From positions 310,326-374,325 of the forward strand of contig NZ_LMQU01000011.1 of the NCBI RefSeq assembly GCF_001425445.1: DNA of 64,000 nucleotides, read 5' to 3'. The translations under genes were made by a program, and so were the position numbers. The stretch is from Devosia sp. Leaf420. GTDB taxonomy: Bacteria > Pseudomonadota > Alphaproteobacteria > Rhizobiales > Devosiaceae. Below the pieces are notes generated by a model, which was not told where the DNA came from, made no database searches, and saw nothing but the letters and a program-made list of their open reading frames with translations. This document shows positions 43,846 through 53,050 of this stretch, piece by piece; within the stretch, counting starts at the first letter, position 1; every line of letters starts with the position of its first letter.

Positions 43846-44739
43846 TCAGGCGACGCCGCCACCGCCGACAGCGCCAAAAACCTCGCCATTGAGGTAGCTG
43901 CCTTCCTGGCTCGCAAGAAGAACATAGATGGGCGCGAGTTCGACCGGCTGACCAGGGCGACCGAAGTCGGTTTGCTCACCAAATTTTTCGACCTTTTCGG
44001 AGGGCTGGCCGCCGCTCGGCTGCAAGACCGTCCAGAACGGTCCCGGCGCCACGACATTGGCGCGAACACCCCTCTTTATGAGCTGCTGCGACAGGGCCTT
44101 GGTATAGGCGACGATGCCGGCCTTCGTCGTGGCATAGTCGAGCAGAATTGCCGAAGGGTCATAGGCCTGGATCGACGCCGTAGTGATCACGGCAGCACCC
44201 GGCGGCAGGTGTGGCGTCGCTGCCTTGGCCGTCCAGTGCAGCGCATAGAGATTGGTTTTCATCGTCTGGTCGAAATCATCTGAGCTCAGCTCCGCGATAC
44301 TCTCACGATATTGCTGGCGCGCTGCATTGATGACGAGAATATCGAGGCCTCCCAGGCCCTCGACCGCCTGCTGCACCATAGCCTGACACCAGCTTTCGTC
44401 CTTGATGTCACCTGGCAACGAAATCGCCTTTCGGCCTTCAGCTTCGATCAAGGCAATGACTTCCTTGGCGTCGGCTTCTTCGCTGGGCAGATAGCCGATC
44501 GCGACGTCAGCACCCTCCCGCGCATAGGCAATGGCGGCCGCCCGCCCAATGCCGGAATCCCCGCCGGTGATCAGTGCTTTTCGACCCTTGAGCTTGCCCG
44601 AACCCTCGTAGCTCGTTTCCCCATGATCGGGCTTCGGATCCATCTTCTGCGCAACGCCTGGCGCGGCCTGTGGCTGTTGCGGAAAGGGTGGCTGTGGATA
44701 TTGGCTGCGCGGGTCCTGCATCTCGAGACGGTCGGTCAT
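43846..44739 (-). CDS. Short-chain dehydrogenase/reductase, YghA-like
   Basis: The 297-residue SDR has a proline- and glutamine-rich N-terminal extension (about 1-50), the NAD(P) motif TGGDSGIG (58-65), the NAG-equivalent INAARQQYRE, and the catalytic YATTK in LDYATTKAGIVAYTKALSQQ. It closely follows the pattern of E. coli YghA and of bacterial stress-induced SDRs. The ATG at 44739 has AGGAGAGA before it. A GGAAC-N16-CATT sequence upstream resembles the EcfG stress-sigma promoter. The substrate is unknown. Confidence 0.88.
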   Translation of the reverse strand: MTDRLEMQDPRSQYPQPPFPQQPQAAPGVAQKMDPKPDHGETSYEGSGKLKGRKALITGGDSGIGRAAAIAYAREGADVAIGYLPSEEADAKEVIALIEAEGRKAISLPGDIKDESWCQAMVQQAVEGLGGLDILVINAARQQYRESIAELSSDDFDQTMKTNLYALHWTAKAATPHLPPGAAVITTASIQAYDPSAILLDYATTKAGIVAYTKALSQQLIKRGVRANVVAPGPFWTVLQPSGGQPSEKVEKFGEQTDFGRPGQPVELAPIYVLLASQEGSYLNGEVFGAVGGGGVA

Positions 44740-44844
44740 GGCTCTCTCCTGTTTTGCCATGACGAATGAATTGAGAGTGTGTGAGTTCCGCCCGTGTGAT
44801 CCTGAACACAATCGCCGAGACCGAAACGCTCTTCCCCTTCGCGC

Positions 44845-45759
44845 TCAGACTTCGTTTTTCTGGACGATGCAATTTCCGCCCGCGGCGGTCAGGCGATTGC
44901 ATAGATCCTGCGCATCTTGGCGGGTCTGGCGGCCGACCATGGCCGAAAAGCGCGTGCGGTTCCCAAACCGGGGATTTCGCACCGTGATCAACATCAACTT
45001 CTCATCGGATAGTTCGGTCGCAAACTCAGCCTGCGCCGCCGCAAATCGGGTTTGCGCCTGATCCGCCGACGCGCTCTGGGCGATGAGCACGCCCCAAGGC
45101 TGCCACTCTGCCGGTCGCACAGTGAGATCGGGACTCCGAACCGATTGAGCCATGTTGATGCAGGCCGATTGGAAATCGGTGTCCTGATCAAGCGTATAAT
45201 CCACCTCGCCGACATTGCCTCCGAGCCAAGCGTCGACCGCACGGCCCGTGACAATCATCACATAGGCCCGCGTTTCCACCGGAAGCGAACCACCGCCATT
45301 GGCGATGTAGCGGGTGATCCTCCCCTCGCCACCATTATAGGCCGCGGCTGCCAATCCAAGATTTCCAAATTTGAGTTCGAGGAAGCGGAGATATTCGGCG
45401 GAGCGTGCCATCGCCTCGGCGGGGTCGAAAGGATCGACCAAGCCGCGGAGGCGCCCGGTAGCGGGCATGAACTGAGCGATACCCTCTGCGCCCGCCAGAC
45501 TGATCGCAGCGGGATCGAAGCGGCTTTCCTGCCAGATGAGACGCGCAAAATAATCTGGCGGCAGCCCCCAATGGGTCGCAAAAACCGCGATGGCCGCGCA
45601 GACATCCTCACGGTATTGCTCGGCTGAAATGCACACCTCTTGCTCGCCCACCACGATGCAGGACTGCCCGGCCGGCTCCTCAGCCAGGCTTGGCGGCAGA
45701 TGCCCATGGCTCATAGCCAGTGCCAGCAGAACCGCTGAAAAGTGCCAACTAAACTTCAC
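44845..45759 (-). CDS. Lytic transglycosylase (SLT domain), periplasmic
   Basis: The 304-residue protein begins with a signal peptide (about 1-26, ending SLA before EEP) and carries an SLT family 1 domain with catalytic Glu78 in FARLIWQESRFDP and the following GAEGIAQFMPATG and AAAYNGGEGRI motifs. The C-terminal region (about 205-304), with RNPRFGNRTRFSAMVGRQTR and two cysteines, looks like a SPOR-type peptidoglycan-binding domain. It cleaves peptidoglycan with anhydromuramyl formation. Confidence 0.9.
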   Translation of the reverse strand: MKFSWHFSAVLLALAMSHGHLPPSLAEEPAGQSCIVVGEQEVCISAEQYREDVCAAIAVFATHWGLPPDYFARLIWQESRFDPAAISLAGAEGIAQFMPATGRLRGLVDPFDPAEAMARSAEYLRFLELKFGNLGLAAAAYNGGEGRITRYIANGGGSLPVETRAYVMIVTGRAVDAWLGGNVGEVDYTLDQDTDFQSACINMAQSVRSPDLTVRPAEWQPWGVLIAQSASADQAQTRFAAAQAEFATELSDEKLMLITVRNPRFGNRTRFSAMVGRQTRQDAQDLCNRLTAAGGNCIVQKNEV

Positions 45760-45990
45760 CGTAATGCCCTAATATTGACGTCTACAAAAGCGCGTCGCTG
45801 CTGTGCCGACGATGATAAGCGCAATCAACTCATCCCTTGTTCCGTGCGACGTCCACACCTGTTTATCGTCTGGCCTGGCTGCCCCTCGCCTGCACACCCA
45901 GCCCCAATACAATCTTGGGGTCAAACCAGTGCGCGACTTTTTCTCGCCCAGACCAGCCCTTAGGGTCTCAGCAAACACCGGTCGTGGATT

Positions 45991-46497
45991 TTGAAACTGC
46001 AAAAAAACCTTTTGGCGCTCGCCCTCATCCTTGCATGCACTGGCGCCTCTGCCGCCGAGGACAACTCCTGGCCTGCCGAGAAGTGGCGGGGCTTTGGCGA
46101 AGCCTGGGCACGGGCGCTCGAGACCTATGGCTCGGACAACATCAATTACAACTTCCTCGCCCAGAACGAGAATTTCATCGCCAATGGCTGCACAGCCAAA
46201 GCTGGCATTTGCCCGCAATCGGACCAGGAACTGGAAATCGCCAACGCCATCACCTTCGAGATGATGAGCTTTGGTGCAGCCAGCACCTTCCTGCCCTATC
46301 GCTGCGAGACTTCGGCGCTCATTGTTAAGGTCAGTCAAGCTGAACCAGCCTCGGTCGAAGCCCAGCTTTGCCGCTCCCAGCTCGAACTTCTTCTTCGCGG
46401 TGGCAAACTGACCAAGGACGAAGAGGCCGTGTTCGAAGCCCAATGCGCCTGCCTTGAAAGCAGCACCGCTGCCGATGGCGCCGCCTGCGCGCAATAG
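45991..46497 (+). CDS. Hypothetical exported protein with several cysteines
   Basis: A 168-residue protein starting at a TTG (45991) with a signal peptide (LLALALILACTGASA, about residues 7-21) and a mature part with about seven cysteines. The LACTGASA context could also be a lipoprotein-type box, though the fit is imperfect. I see no named family; the region after the signal peptide is mixed helical (SWPAEKWRGFGEAWARALETY). It is transcribed away from the lytic transglycosylase gene. Confidence 0.6.
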   Translation: MKLQKNLLALALILACTGASAAEDNSWPAEKWRGFGEAWARALETYGSDNINYNFLAQNENFIANGCTAKAGICPQSDQELEIANAITFEMMSFGAASTFLPYRCETSALIVKVSQAEPASVEAQLCRSQLELLLRGGKLTKDEEAVFEAQCACLESSTAADGAACAQ

Positions 46498-47072
46498 TCT
46501 GGCGCGGCCACTACAGCATACACCAGCCCCTCGATAAGCTGGCCAACAATGTCGCGGCGACCTGAACGAGTCAGCCAGCCCTTGACTTGTATGGAAGTTA
46601 AAGCAATCTTGCCGCTGTCTGAGCGGGGTTAACCTCTCAGGAACGGCCGGAGACACGTCATGGGCCCAAGGGCCCAGCCAGGGTATGTGGTAAAGCGTGA
46701 GCTACGCGGTACGTCTTCTGTCTGACCGTCTAAACCACGGATAGATGTTCGTATCGACCTTCTGAGTTGCCCGCAAAATGAACTCAACCGTGCGGTCGCG
46801 GTTGGCGGGACGTCCCATTCCCAGCAGCGCCGCATCAGGACCCCAAATGGGGCAGCGGGAGGATGGAATGGTCTCACGTGCAGGCGGCACAGCCGAAAAG
46901 CTCTTGCGACGCATGGCGTCTGTAACAGCCCCACTCTCGCATCACCATCGACATTGATCACACCCCCACCAGCGCAGCCAATGCGCAGGCAAGAGGTACG
47001 TCACTCAAAAATCGATTGCCCTCTACACCGCACGCGAGGGCCGAAACCAAGAATACTCAAGGGAGGAACACG
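46498..47072. other. Gene-free interval upstream of the sugar ABC operon
   Basis: Apart from the candidate operator and promoter at 46583-46610, this 575-bp stretch shows nothing I can support. Open frames on the minus strand between 46629 and 46961 lack a start context, family features and normal codon bias. A TTAACC half-site lies at 46629-46634. Confidence 0.6.
46586..46597. promoter_or_regulatory. Candidate GntR operator, copy 2
   Basis: CTTGTATGGAAG is the exact reverse complement of the motif at 30429-30440 next to gntR. It overlaps TTGACT (46583-46588) of a putative promoter about 480 bp upstream of the ABC operon start. Confidence 0.4.
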
Positions 47073-48362
47073 ATGAGCAAATTCACGAGACGAACGTTTT
47101 TAGGCGTGGCCGGCTCGGCCGTGGCGTTTTCGGCCATGCCGCGTTTCGCTTTCGCGCAGGATACCGCCGTCCGCCATTTCTGGTGGGGCAATCCTGAGCG
47201 CGACAAGCGCACTTTCGCGGTGATCGATATCTACAATTCCAAAAATCCTGGTGTGAAAGTCAGCGGTGAAACCCTTGGCTTTGCCGATTACTTCACCAAG
47301 CTCACCACCCAGATCGCTGGCGGCAATATGCCGGACGTGATCCAGCAGGGCTATGGCGTGCTATTCGAGTACATCGCCAATGGCGCCGTCGTGCCGCTCG
47401 ACGACTATGTCGGCAAGAGCCTCGATATCTCCAAAATGGACCAGAGCGCTATCGACGCCGGTACGGTGGACGGTCAGTTCTATGCGCTGTCGATCGGCGC
47501 GAACTCCCATATGGCCATGTACAATACGCGCCTCTTCGAAGAGGCCGGGATCAAGATCGGCGAAACTTTCGACCCCTACGCCTATACCTATGATCAGTTG
47601 AAAGACGTCGCCAAGGCGATCAAGGACGGGACCGGCGTTGCCGGCACCGACGACAATACCGCCGACTATCAGAACTTCTCCGATTTCACCGTCCAAAAGG
47701 GCGCCAACCTTTATAACGAGGATGGCTCCTATGGCCCGACCCAGGAAATCGTCGAGGAATATTGGAGCACTTGGGCGGCGATCCGCGATGCTGGCGGCAC
47801 CCCGCCGGGACCGGAATCTGCAGCGCTCGCCGGCGTCTCCGAACTGAGCCAGCTCGGCGTCGTCACGGGCAAGTCGGCCATGTCCTATCTCTGGAGCAAT
47901 CAGCTCGTCGGCGTGCAGGGCCTGATGCAGGATGCACTCGGGGCTGCGGTCTATCCCAACACGCCAGACATGATCCCGGGGTCGGTCATCCAGCCGAGCC
48001 AGTTCGTCTGCCTCACCCGCAACAGCGCCAATCCCGAGGCGGCCACCGCTTATATGAGCGCCTTCGTCAACGATCTCGACATGACCAAGGTCCTCGGCCT
48101 CGAGCGAGGCATCCCCTCCAATGCCGAGGTGCGCGCCGCACTCGAACCCGATCTTTCGCCGGCCGAAAAGGTCTCGGTCGAGTTCTTCGACAAGATCCAG
48201 GGCAAGACCGCGCCATTGACCGCGCCGCCGCCAAGTGGTTCGGCCGAAGTGGAGCAGACCTTCGAGCGCCTGGCTGTGTCGGTGCTTCTCGGCGAACGCA
48301 GCATTCCCGAAGTGGCAACCGACTTCCTCAATCAGGCCAAGGCGATTTTGGCACGCGCCTGA
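47073..48362 (+). CDS. Carbohydrate ABC transporter substrate-binding protein, Tat-exported
   Basis: The 429-residue protein begins with a twin-arginine signal (KFTRRTFLGVAG) ending AFA before QDT, so it is exported folded. The body is a family 1 extracellular solute-binding protein with aromatic residues (HFWWGNPERD) near the start. The ATG at 47073 follows GGGAGGAACACG. A stable hairpin lies after the stop (48373-48404). With the two permeases, ATPase and glycosidase downstream it forms an import and hydrolysis unit. The ligand is unknown; an oligosaccharide or glycosyl-glycerate is an inference from the last gene. Confidence 0.92.
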   Translation: MSKFTRRTFLGVAGSAVAFSAMPRFAFAQDTAVRHFWWGNPERDKRTFAVIDIYNSKNPGVKVSGETLGFADYFTKLTTQIAGGNMPDVIQQGYGVLFEYIANGAVVPLDDYVGKSLDISKMDQSAIDAGTVDGQFYALSIGANSHMAMYNTRLFEEAGIKIGETFDPYAYTYDQLKDVAKAIKDGTGVAGTDDNTADYQNFSDFTVQKGANLYNEDGSYGPTQEIVEEYWSTWAAIRDAGGTPPGPESAALAGVSELSQLGVVTGKSAMSYLWSNQLVGVQGLMQDALGAAVYPNTPDMIPGSVIQPSQFVCLTRNSANPEAATAYMSAFVNDLDMTKVLGLERGIPSNAEVRAALEPDLSPAEKVSVEFFDKIQGKTAPLTAPPPSGSAEVEQTFERLAVSVLLGERSIPEVATDFLNQAKAILARA

Positions 48363-48372
48363 GCCTGACCAG

Positions 48373-48404
48373 ACCCGCCGCGTCTCTCCCTGGGGGCGGC
48401 GGGT
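48373..48404 (+). promoter_or_regulatory. Intercistronic hairpin after the binding-protein gene
   Basis: CCCGCCGC (48374-48381) pairs with GCGGCGGG (48396-48403), with no clean T-run. Such hairpins commonly stabilise binding-protein mRNA and cause partial termination so that the binding protein is made in excess over permeases. Confidence 0.6.
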
Positions 48405-48427
48405 TCTCTCTTCTTCATGAGGCCGGG

Positions 48428-49321
48428 ATGCACAAGTTTCTCAAACGCAATTTTGCCGGATACGCATTTCTCTCGCCGTGGCTGATCGGGTTTTTCCTCC
48501 TCGCCATCGGACCGATCCTGGCTTCGCTCTATCTCAGCTTTACGAAGTACAATGTCGTCCGGCCGCCGCAATGGATCGGCCTCGATAACTATGCCTACAT
48601 GTTCCAGATGGACCAGCGCTTCTGGAAGGCGCTGCAAGTGACGTTCACCTTCGTTGTCGTCTCCGTGCCGCTCAAGCTCATGTTCGCGCTGGGCGTGGCC
48701 ATGGCACTCGACAAGGGTATCCGTGCCATTGGCTGGTATCGCGCGCTGTTCTATCTGCCATCCATTCTCGGAGGCTCCATCGCCGTTGCGATCCTTTGGC
48801 GGCAATTGTTCAACTATGATGGCGTCATCAATTCCATCCTGCGCCTTTTCGGCGGCGATGGTCCCTATTGGTTGTCCGATCCCAAATATTCGCTCTGGAC
48901 GCTGATCGTCCTCGCCATCTGGCAGTTCGGCTCGCCCATGCTGATCTTCCTTGCCGGACTCCGCGCCATTCCGCAGGATCTCTATGAGGCTGCCGAGATC
49001 GACGCGGCGGGCCCGGTGCGAAAATTTTTCGCGATCACCGTACCGCTTCTCGCGCCCGTGATCTTCTTCAATCTGGTTCTCCAGATGATCGAGGCCTTCA
49101 AGAGTTTTTCGGGTGCCTTCATCATTTCGGGCGGAACAGGCGCACCACTCGATAGCCTCCTCTTCTTCACCGTCTATCTCTACAACGAGGCGTTCAGTTT
49201 CCTCCGCATGGGCTATGCTTCGGCGCTCGCCTGGGTGCTGCTGCTGATCATCGCCGCCTTCACCGCCATTGCTTTCTGGACCTCGAAATACTGGGTCCAC
49301 TATGAAAACGAGCGAGGCTGA
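48428..49321 (+). CDS. Carbohydrate ABC transporter permease, MalF/UgpA type
   Basis: The 297-residue protein has six membrane helices. The conserved EAA loop is IPQDLYEAAEIDAAGPVRKFFAI, and the end (AAFTAIAFWTSKYWVHYE) is typical of this permease class. I chose the ATG at 48428 (MHKFLKRNFAGY). It begins 65 bp after the binding-protein stop and ends 3 bp before the second permease. Confidence 0.92.
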   Translation: MHKFLKRNFAGYAFLSPWLIGFFLLAIGPILASLYLSFTKYNVVRPPQWIGLDNYAYMFQMDQRFWKALQVTFTFVVVSVPLKLMFALGVAMALDKGIRAIGWYRALFYLPSILGGSIAVAILWRQLFNYDGVINSILRLFGGDGPYWLSDPKYSLWTLIVLAIWQFGSPMLIFLAGLRAIPQDLYEAAEIDAAGPVRKFFAITVPLLAPVIFFNLVLQMIEAFKSFSGAFIISGGTGAPLDSLLFFTVYLYNEAFSFLRMGYASALAWVLLLIIAAFTAIAFWTSKYWVHYENERG

Positions 49322-49324
49322 GCC

Positions 49325-50224
49325 GTGAGCGAAACAACCATGCCCACGCAATCGACTGCCGACATCGCCCGCGCCTATCGCGCCGCCAAGGAAGCCCGCG
49401 CCAAGCGCTCGGCCTTTCTCAAGCATATCTTTCTGATCATCACCTCGCTGATCATGGTCTATCCGCTGATCTGGATGCTCGCGAGCTCACTCAAGCCAGA
49501 CAATGAGATCTTTGGCGATCTCAGCCTCTGGCCCAGCGAATTCCAATGGCAGAATTACTGGGCCGGCTGGAACGCCCTTCCTGTTAGCTTCACGCGCTTC
49601 TTCTGGAATTCGACCGTCGTCACCGTCCTCTCGGTGATCGGCAACGTCATCTCGTGTTCCTTTGCCGCCTACGCGTTCGCGCGGCTCGAATTCTCAGGCA
49701 AGACGCTCTGGTTCGCCCTGATGATGATGACCTTGATGATCCCCTATCACGTCGTCCTCATTCCCCAATATCTGCTCTTCCTCAACCTCGGTTGGGTCGA
49801 CACCTACCTGCCCCTCATCGTGCCGCGGTTTCTCGCGGGCGATGCCTTCTTTATCTTCCTCATGATCCAGTTCTTCCGCCAATTGCCGCGCGAATTGGAT
49901 GAAGCGGCGATGATCGATGGCTGCTCGCCCTTCAAGATCTATTGGGCCATCATCATGCCGCTCTCGCTGCCGGCCATGGCGACCGCCGCGATCTTCTCGT
50001 TCATCTGGACCTGGGAAGATTTCCTCGGGCCGTTGGTCTATCTTAACGATATCGAGGACTACACCGTCCCCCTCGCCCTCCGCAGCTTCATCAGCTCCGA
50101 CGGCGTCAGCCAATATGGCCCGATGTTCGCCATGTCGATCCTCTCGATCCTGCCGATCATCCTGTTCTTCATCATCTTTCAGCGTCTGATCATCCGCGGC
50201 ATTGCCATGAGCGGACTAAAGTAA
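49325..50224 (+). CDS. Carbohydrate ABC transporter permease, MalG/UgpE type
   Basis: The 299-residue protein has six membrane helices and the EAA loop LPRELDEAAMIDGCSPFKIYW, with the typical end of the MalG class (RLIIRGIAMSGLK). The start is a GTG at 49325, 3 bp after the first permease gene. It pairs with the preceding permease to form the channel. Confidence 0.92.
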   Translation: MSETTMPTQSTADIARAYRAAKEARAKRSAFLKHIFLIITSLIMVYPLIWMLASSLKPDNEIFGDLSLWPSEFQWQNYWAGWNALPVSFTRFFWNSTVVTVLSVIGNVISCSFAAYAFARLEFSGKTLWFALMMMTLMIPYHVVLIPQYLLFLNLGWVDTYLPLIVPRFLAGDAFFIFLMIQFFRQLPRELDEAAMIDGCSPFKIYWAIIMPLSLPAMATAAIFSFIWTWEDFLGPLVYLNDIEDYTVPLALRSFISSDGVSQYGPMFAMSILSILPIILFFIIFQRLIIRGIAMSGLK

Positions 50225-50234
50225 AGAGGCTTCC

Positions 50235-51293
50235 ATGGCATCTGTCACCCTCAGCCAGGTTCGCAAATCCTATTCCGGTTTCGAAGTCGTCCACGGCATC
50301 GATCTTGCGGTGCAGTCGGGCGAATTTCTCGTCCTCGTTGGCCCCTCGGGCTGCGGCAAATCCACCCTTTTGCGTATGATCGCCGGGCTTGAAGACATCA
50401 CCGACGGCACGATCGGCATCGGCGATCGCATCGTCAACGACCTGCCTGCGAGCCAGCGCAATCTCTCGATGGTCTTTCAGTCCTATGCGCTCTACCCGCA
50501 TATGAGCGTCCGGAAAAACCTCGCCTTCGGCCTTTCAAATCTGCGCATGCCGAAAGCCGAGATCGATCGCCGCGTCGCCGAGGCGGCGCGCATCCTCCAG
50601 ATCAACGAACTGATGGACCGCAAGCCGCGCCAGCTTTCCGGCGGCCAGAAGCAACGCGTCGCCATCGGCCGCGCCATCGTCCGTGAACCCCAGCTTTTCC
50701 TCTTCGACGAACCACTCTCCAATCTCGATGCCGAACTGCGCGTCCAGATGCGCGTCGAACTCGCCAATCTCTACAATCGCCTTGGCACGACGATGATCTA
50801 TGTCACCCACGACCAGACCGAAGCCATGACCATGGCAACGCGGATCGCCGTGCTCAACAAGGGAAATCTCGAACAGGTCGGCACGCCCTACGAGCTCTAC
50901 AACAGCCCCAAAAACCTCTTCGTCGCGAGCTTCATCGGCTCACCCAAGATGAACCTGATCAAGGGGACAGCCTCCGCCGGGGGCGTCAACCTCACAGGCT
51001 TTGGCACCCTGCCCATTTCAGTCGTTCCCGGCGACGTCACCGTCGGCATCCGCCCCGAGCACCTGCGCATCGGCGAGCCGGGCGACGTCAAAATTGAAGG
51101 CACAATCACCCTCGTCGAGTATCTAGGCAGCGAACTTTTCGTCTATGTGGCATTGGCCGATGGACAAACCGTGCTCGCCCAAGCCCCGGGCCACGCCAAG
51201 CACACCCGCGGCGACAAAGTCACCCTGGGCCTCAACGGCCGCGATGCTCACTTTTTCGACGCCGATGGCGCGCGCATTGAGGTTCCTGCGTGA
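50235..51293 (+). CDS. ugpC: Sugar ABC transporter ATP-binding protein, UgpC/MsmK-like
   Basis: The 352-residue ATPase has Walker [10 protein letters not shown] (36-44), signature [15 protein letters not shown], Walker [17 protein letters not shown] and switch H in [14 protein letters not shown]-terminal OB-type regulatory domain (about 240-352) follows. It powers the two permeases above. The stop codon overlaps the GTG start of the glycosidase-like gene by 4 bases, indicating translational coupling. Confidence 0.93.
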   Translation: MASVTLSQVRKSYSGFEVVHGIDLAVQSGEFLVLVGPSGCGKSTLLRMIAGLEDITDGTIGIGDRIVNDLPASQRNLSMVFQSYALYPHMSVRKNLAFGLSNLRMPKAEIDRRVAEAARILQINELMDRKPRQLSGGQKQRVAIGRAIVREPQLFLFDEPLSNLDAELRVQMRVELANLYNRLGTTMIYVTHDQTEAMTMATRIAVLNKGNLEQVGTPYELYNSPKNLFVASFIGSPKMNLIKGTASAGGVNLTGFGTLPISVVPGDVTVGIRPEHLRIGEPGDVKIEGTITLVEYLGSELFVYVALADGQTVLAQAPGHAKHTRGDKVTLGLNGRDAHFFDADGARIEVPA

Positions 51294-52936
51294 CCTCCAG
51301 CCTTCTCGAGACGCTGCGCAGTCAGCACACCGCGTCCCTCATCGGCCCGCTGGCAAAACCCGCCGATGGGGCACTGCTCGACGAGTGGCTGGCGTCAGGC
51401 GTCGCCTTCGCCTCGAGCAGTCAACGCCTCACCGACCGCTATTATCAGGCGGTCCGCGAACTCTTCGACTGCATCGCCCCAGCCGCCGACGATACCCCGA
51501 TCCTCCACGAGGGCGGCATCTATCACGGCTGCTGGCTCGAAAGCACCGGAACCATCAATGCCGAAATCCTCAGCCGCTTCCTGCCCTCGATAGCAACGGC
51601 CACCTTCTCCGCCTTCGCCAATCACCAGCGCAAGGACGGCCTCTTCCCCTATAAGCTCACTCCCGCCGGCCCCGCCTTCAACCAGATCCAGCTCGTCAGC
51701 CCCCTCGCCCGCGCCGTCTGGAACCACTACCACCTTAATGGCCTCGACGACGCCTGGTTAACCCATATGGCCGCGTCAATGGCCCGTTACGACACCTGGC
51801 TCGCCACCCATCGCGACACGCTCGGCACCGGCGCCGTCGAAGCCTTTTCGACCTACGATACCGGCCACGACCTCTCCTCGCGCTTTTGGCACGTCCCCGA
51901 CAGCCCCTTCGGCAATGACCCGACGCGCTGCGATCCCGACAGCCCAATCCTGCCTTTCATCGCCCCGGACCTGACCGCCAATGTCGCCTGCCAGCGCCAC
52001 TATCTCAGCCTCATGGCGCAGACAATCGGCCAAACCGGTACCGATTGGACAGAAAAGTCCGAAGCCAGCCGCGCCGCCCTCTTCGCGCAATGCTTCGACG
52101 CCGATGACCACTTCTTCTATGACCGCGACCGCCACGGTCGTCTGGTCCGCATCCAGTCCGACGTGCTGCTCCGCGTCCTCGCCTGCGAGATCGGCACAGC
52201 TGACCAGTTCCGCACCGCGCTTGAACGCTATCTGCTCAACACCCGCAAATTCTTCGCCAAATTCCCGCTGACATCCATCGCGCTCGACGATCCGCGTTTC
52301 GATCCCAATTTCGCGCAAAACAGCTGGGCCGGTCCGAGCAACTTCCTCTCGCTCATCCGCACGCCCCACGCCTTCGAGCACCACGGCCATCACACCGAAC
52401 TGACCTGGATCATGCAGCCGACCCTCGCCGCCCTTGTCGATGCCGATCGCTTCCCGCAAACGCTCAATCCCTTCACCGGCGCGGCTGGCTTTACCGAGAA
52501 ATATTCTCCCTCGATCCTGACCCTCCTCGATTTCATCGAGCGCCTGTCGGGCATCCTCCCGCGACCCGATGGCACCGTATGGTTCACGAGCCTTCTGCCC
52601 AAACCAGTCCTCCACAAGCACGAGCTCTGGGAAACCGCCTATGCCCGAACGGTGGACGGCATTCGCTTCGAACTGGTCAATACGGAAGCCGACGGCACCA
52701 TCTGTCGCGACGGCGAACTCCTTTGCCGTTTCCCCAGCGGTACGCGCGTGACCCTTGATCGAACCGGTCAAATCCGTGCAGTCACCGGTTTGTCGGCCCG
52801 TCCCATCCAAGGCACGATCACTTTTGACGGCGAAGACATCCCACTCTCTTTGTCTCCAAACTCAAAACTGACATTGACGAACGGAAACGCCGCAGAACCC
52901 AGCGGCCCCGGCTTGGTGCTGCCTCAATATCAATAA
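51290..52936 (+). CDS. (alpha/alpha)6-barrel glycosidase-like protein (GH63/GH37-related)
   Basis: The 548-residue cytoplasmic protein has the helical repeat pattern of six-hairpin glycosidases. Segments reminiscent of the GH63 group, which includes mannosylglycerate and glucosylglycerate hydrolases, are DGLFPYKLTP, YDTGHDLSSRFW and NSWAGPSNF, the last resembling the YWRGP stretch. The C-terminal part (about 470-548) is beta-rich. There is no signal peptide, so it should act on the imported compound. It starts at GTG 51290, overlapping the ATPase stop. The specificity is unknown; catalytic acids are not certain from sequence alone. Confidence 0.7.
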   Translation: MTSSLLETLRSQHTASLIGPLAKPADGALLDEWLASGVAFASSSQRLTDRYYQAVRELFDCIAPAADDTPILHEGGIYHGCWLESTGTINAEILSRFLPSIATATFSAFANHQRKDGLFPYKLTPAGPAFNQIQLVSPLARAVWNHYHLNGLDDAWLTHMAASMARYDTWLATHRDTLGTGAVEAFSTYDTGHDLSSRFWHVPDSPFGNDPTRCDPDSPILPFIAPDLTANVACQRHYLSLMAQTIGQTGTDWTEKSEASRAALFAQCFDADDHFFYDRDRHGRLVRIQSDVLLRVLACEIGTADQFRTALERYLLNTRKFFAKFPLTSIALDDPRFDPNFAQNSWAGPSNFLSLIRTPHAFEHHGHHTELTWIMQPTLAALVDADRFPQTLNPFTGAAGFTEKYSPSILTLLDFIERLSGILPRPDGTVWFTSLLPKPVLHKHELWETAYARTVDGIRFELVNTEADGTICRDGELLCRFPSGTRVTLDRTGQIRAVTGLSARPIQGTITFDGEDIPLSLSPNSKLTLTNGNAAEPSGPGLVLPQYQ

Positions 52937-53050
52937 GATGCATCAGAGCGTTCTCACCTCTGAGATGGTCGCTCCGCAAGCACACCCTGCACCGCGCTAT
53001 GGGCATTTTCGCTTTTAGGCTGTAGGTGAAGCGGGCAACCGGAGATCACC

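Noticed and set aside
46629..46961. Minus-strand frame upstream of the sugar operon
   Set aside because: No ribosome-binding site, no recognisable domain, and a composition that looks non-coding.
46498..47072. Insertion sequence or transposase remnant before the ABC operon
   Set aside because: No terminal inverted repeats, target duplications or transposase motifs could be found.
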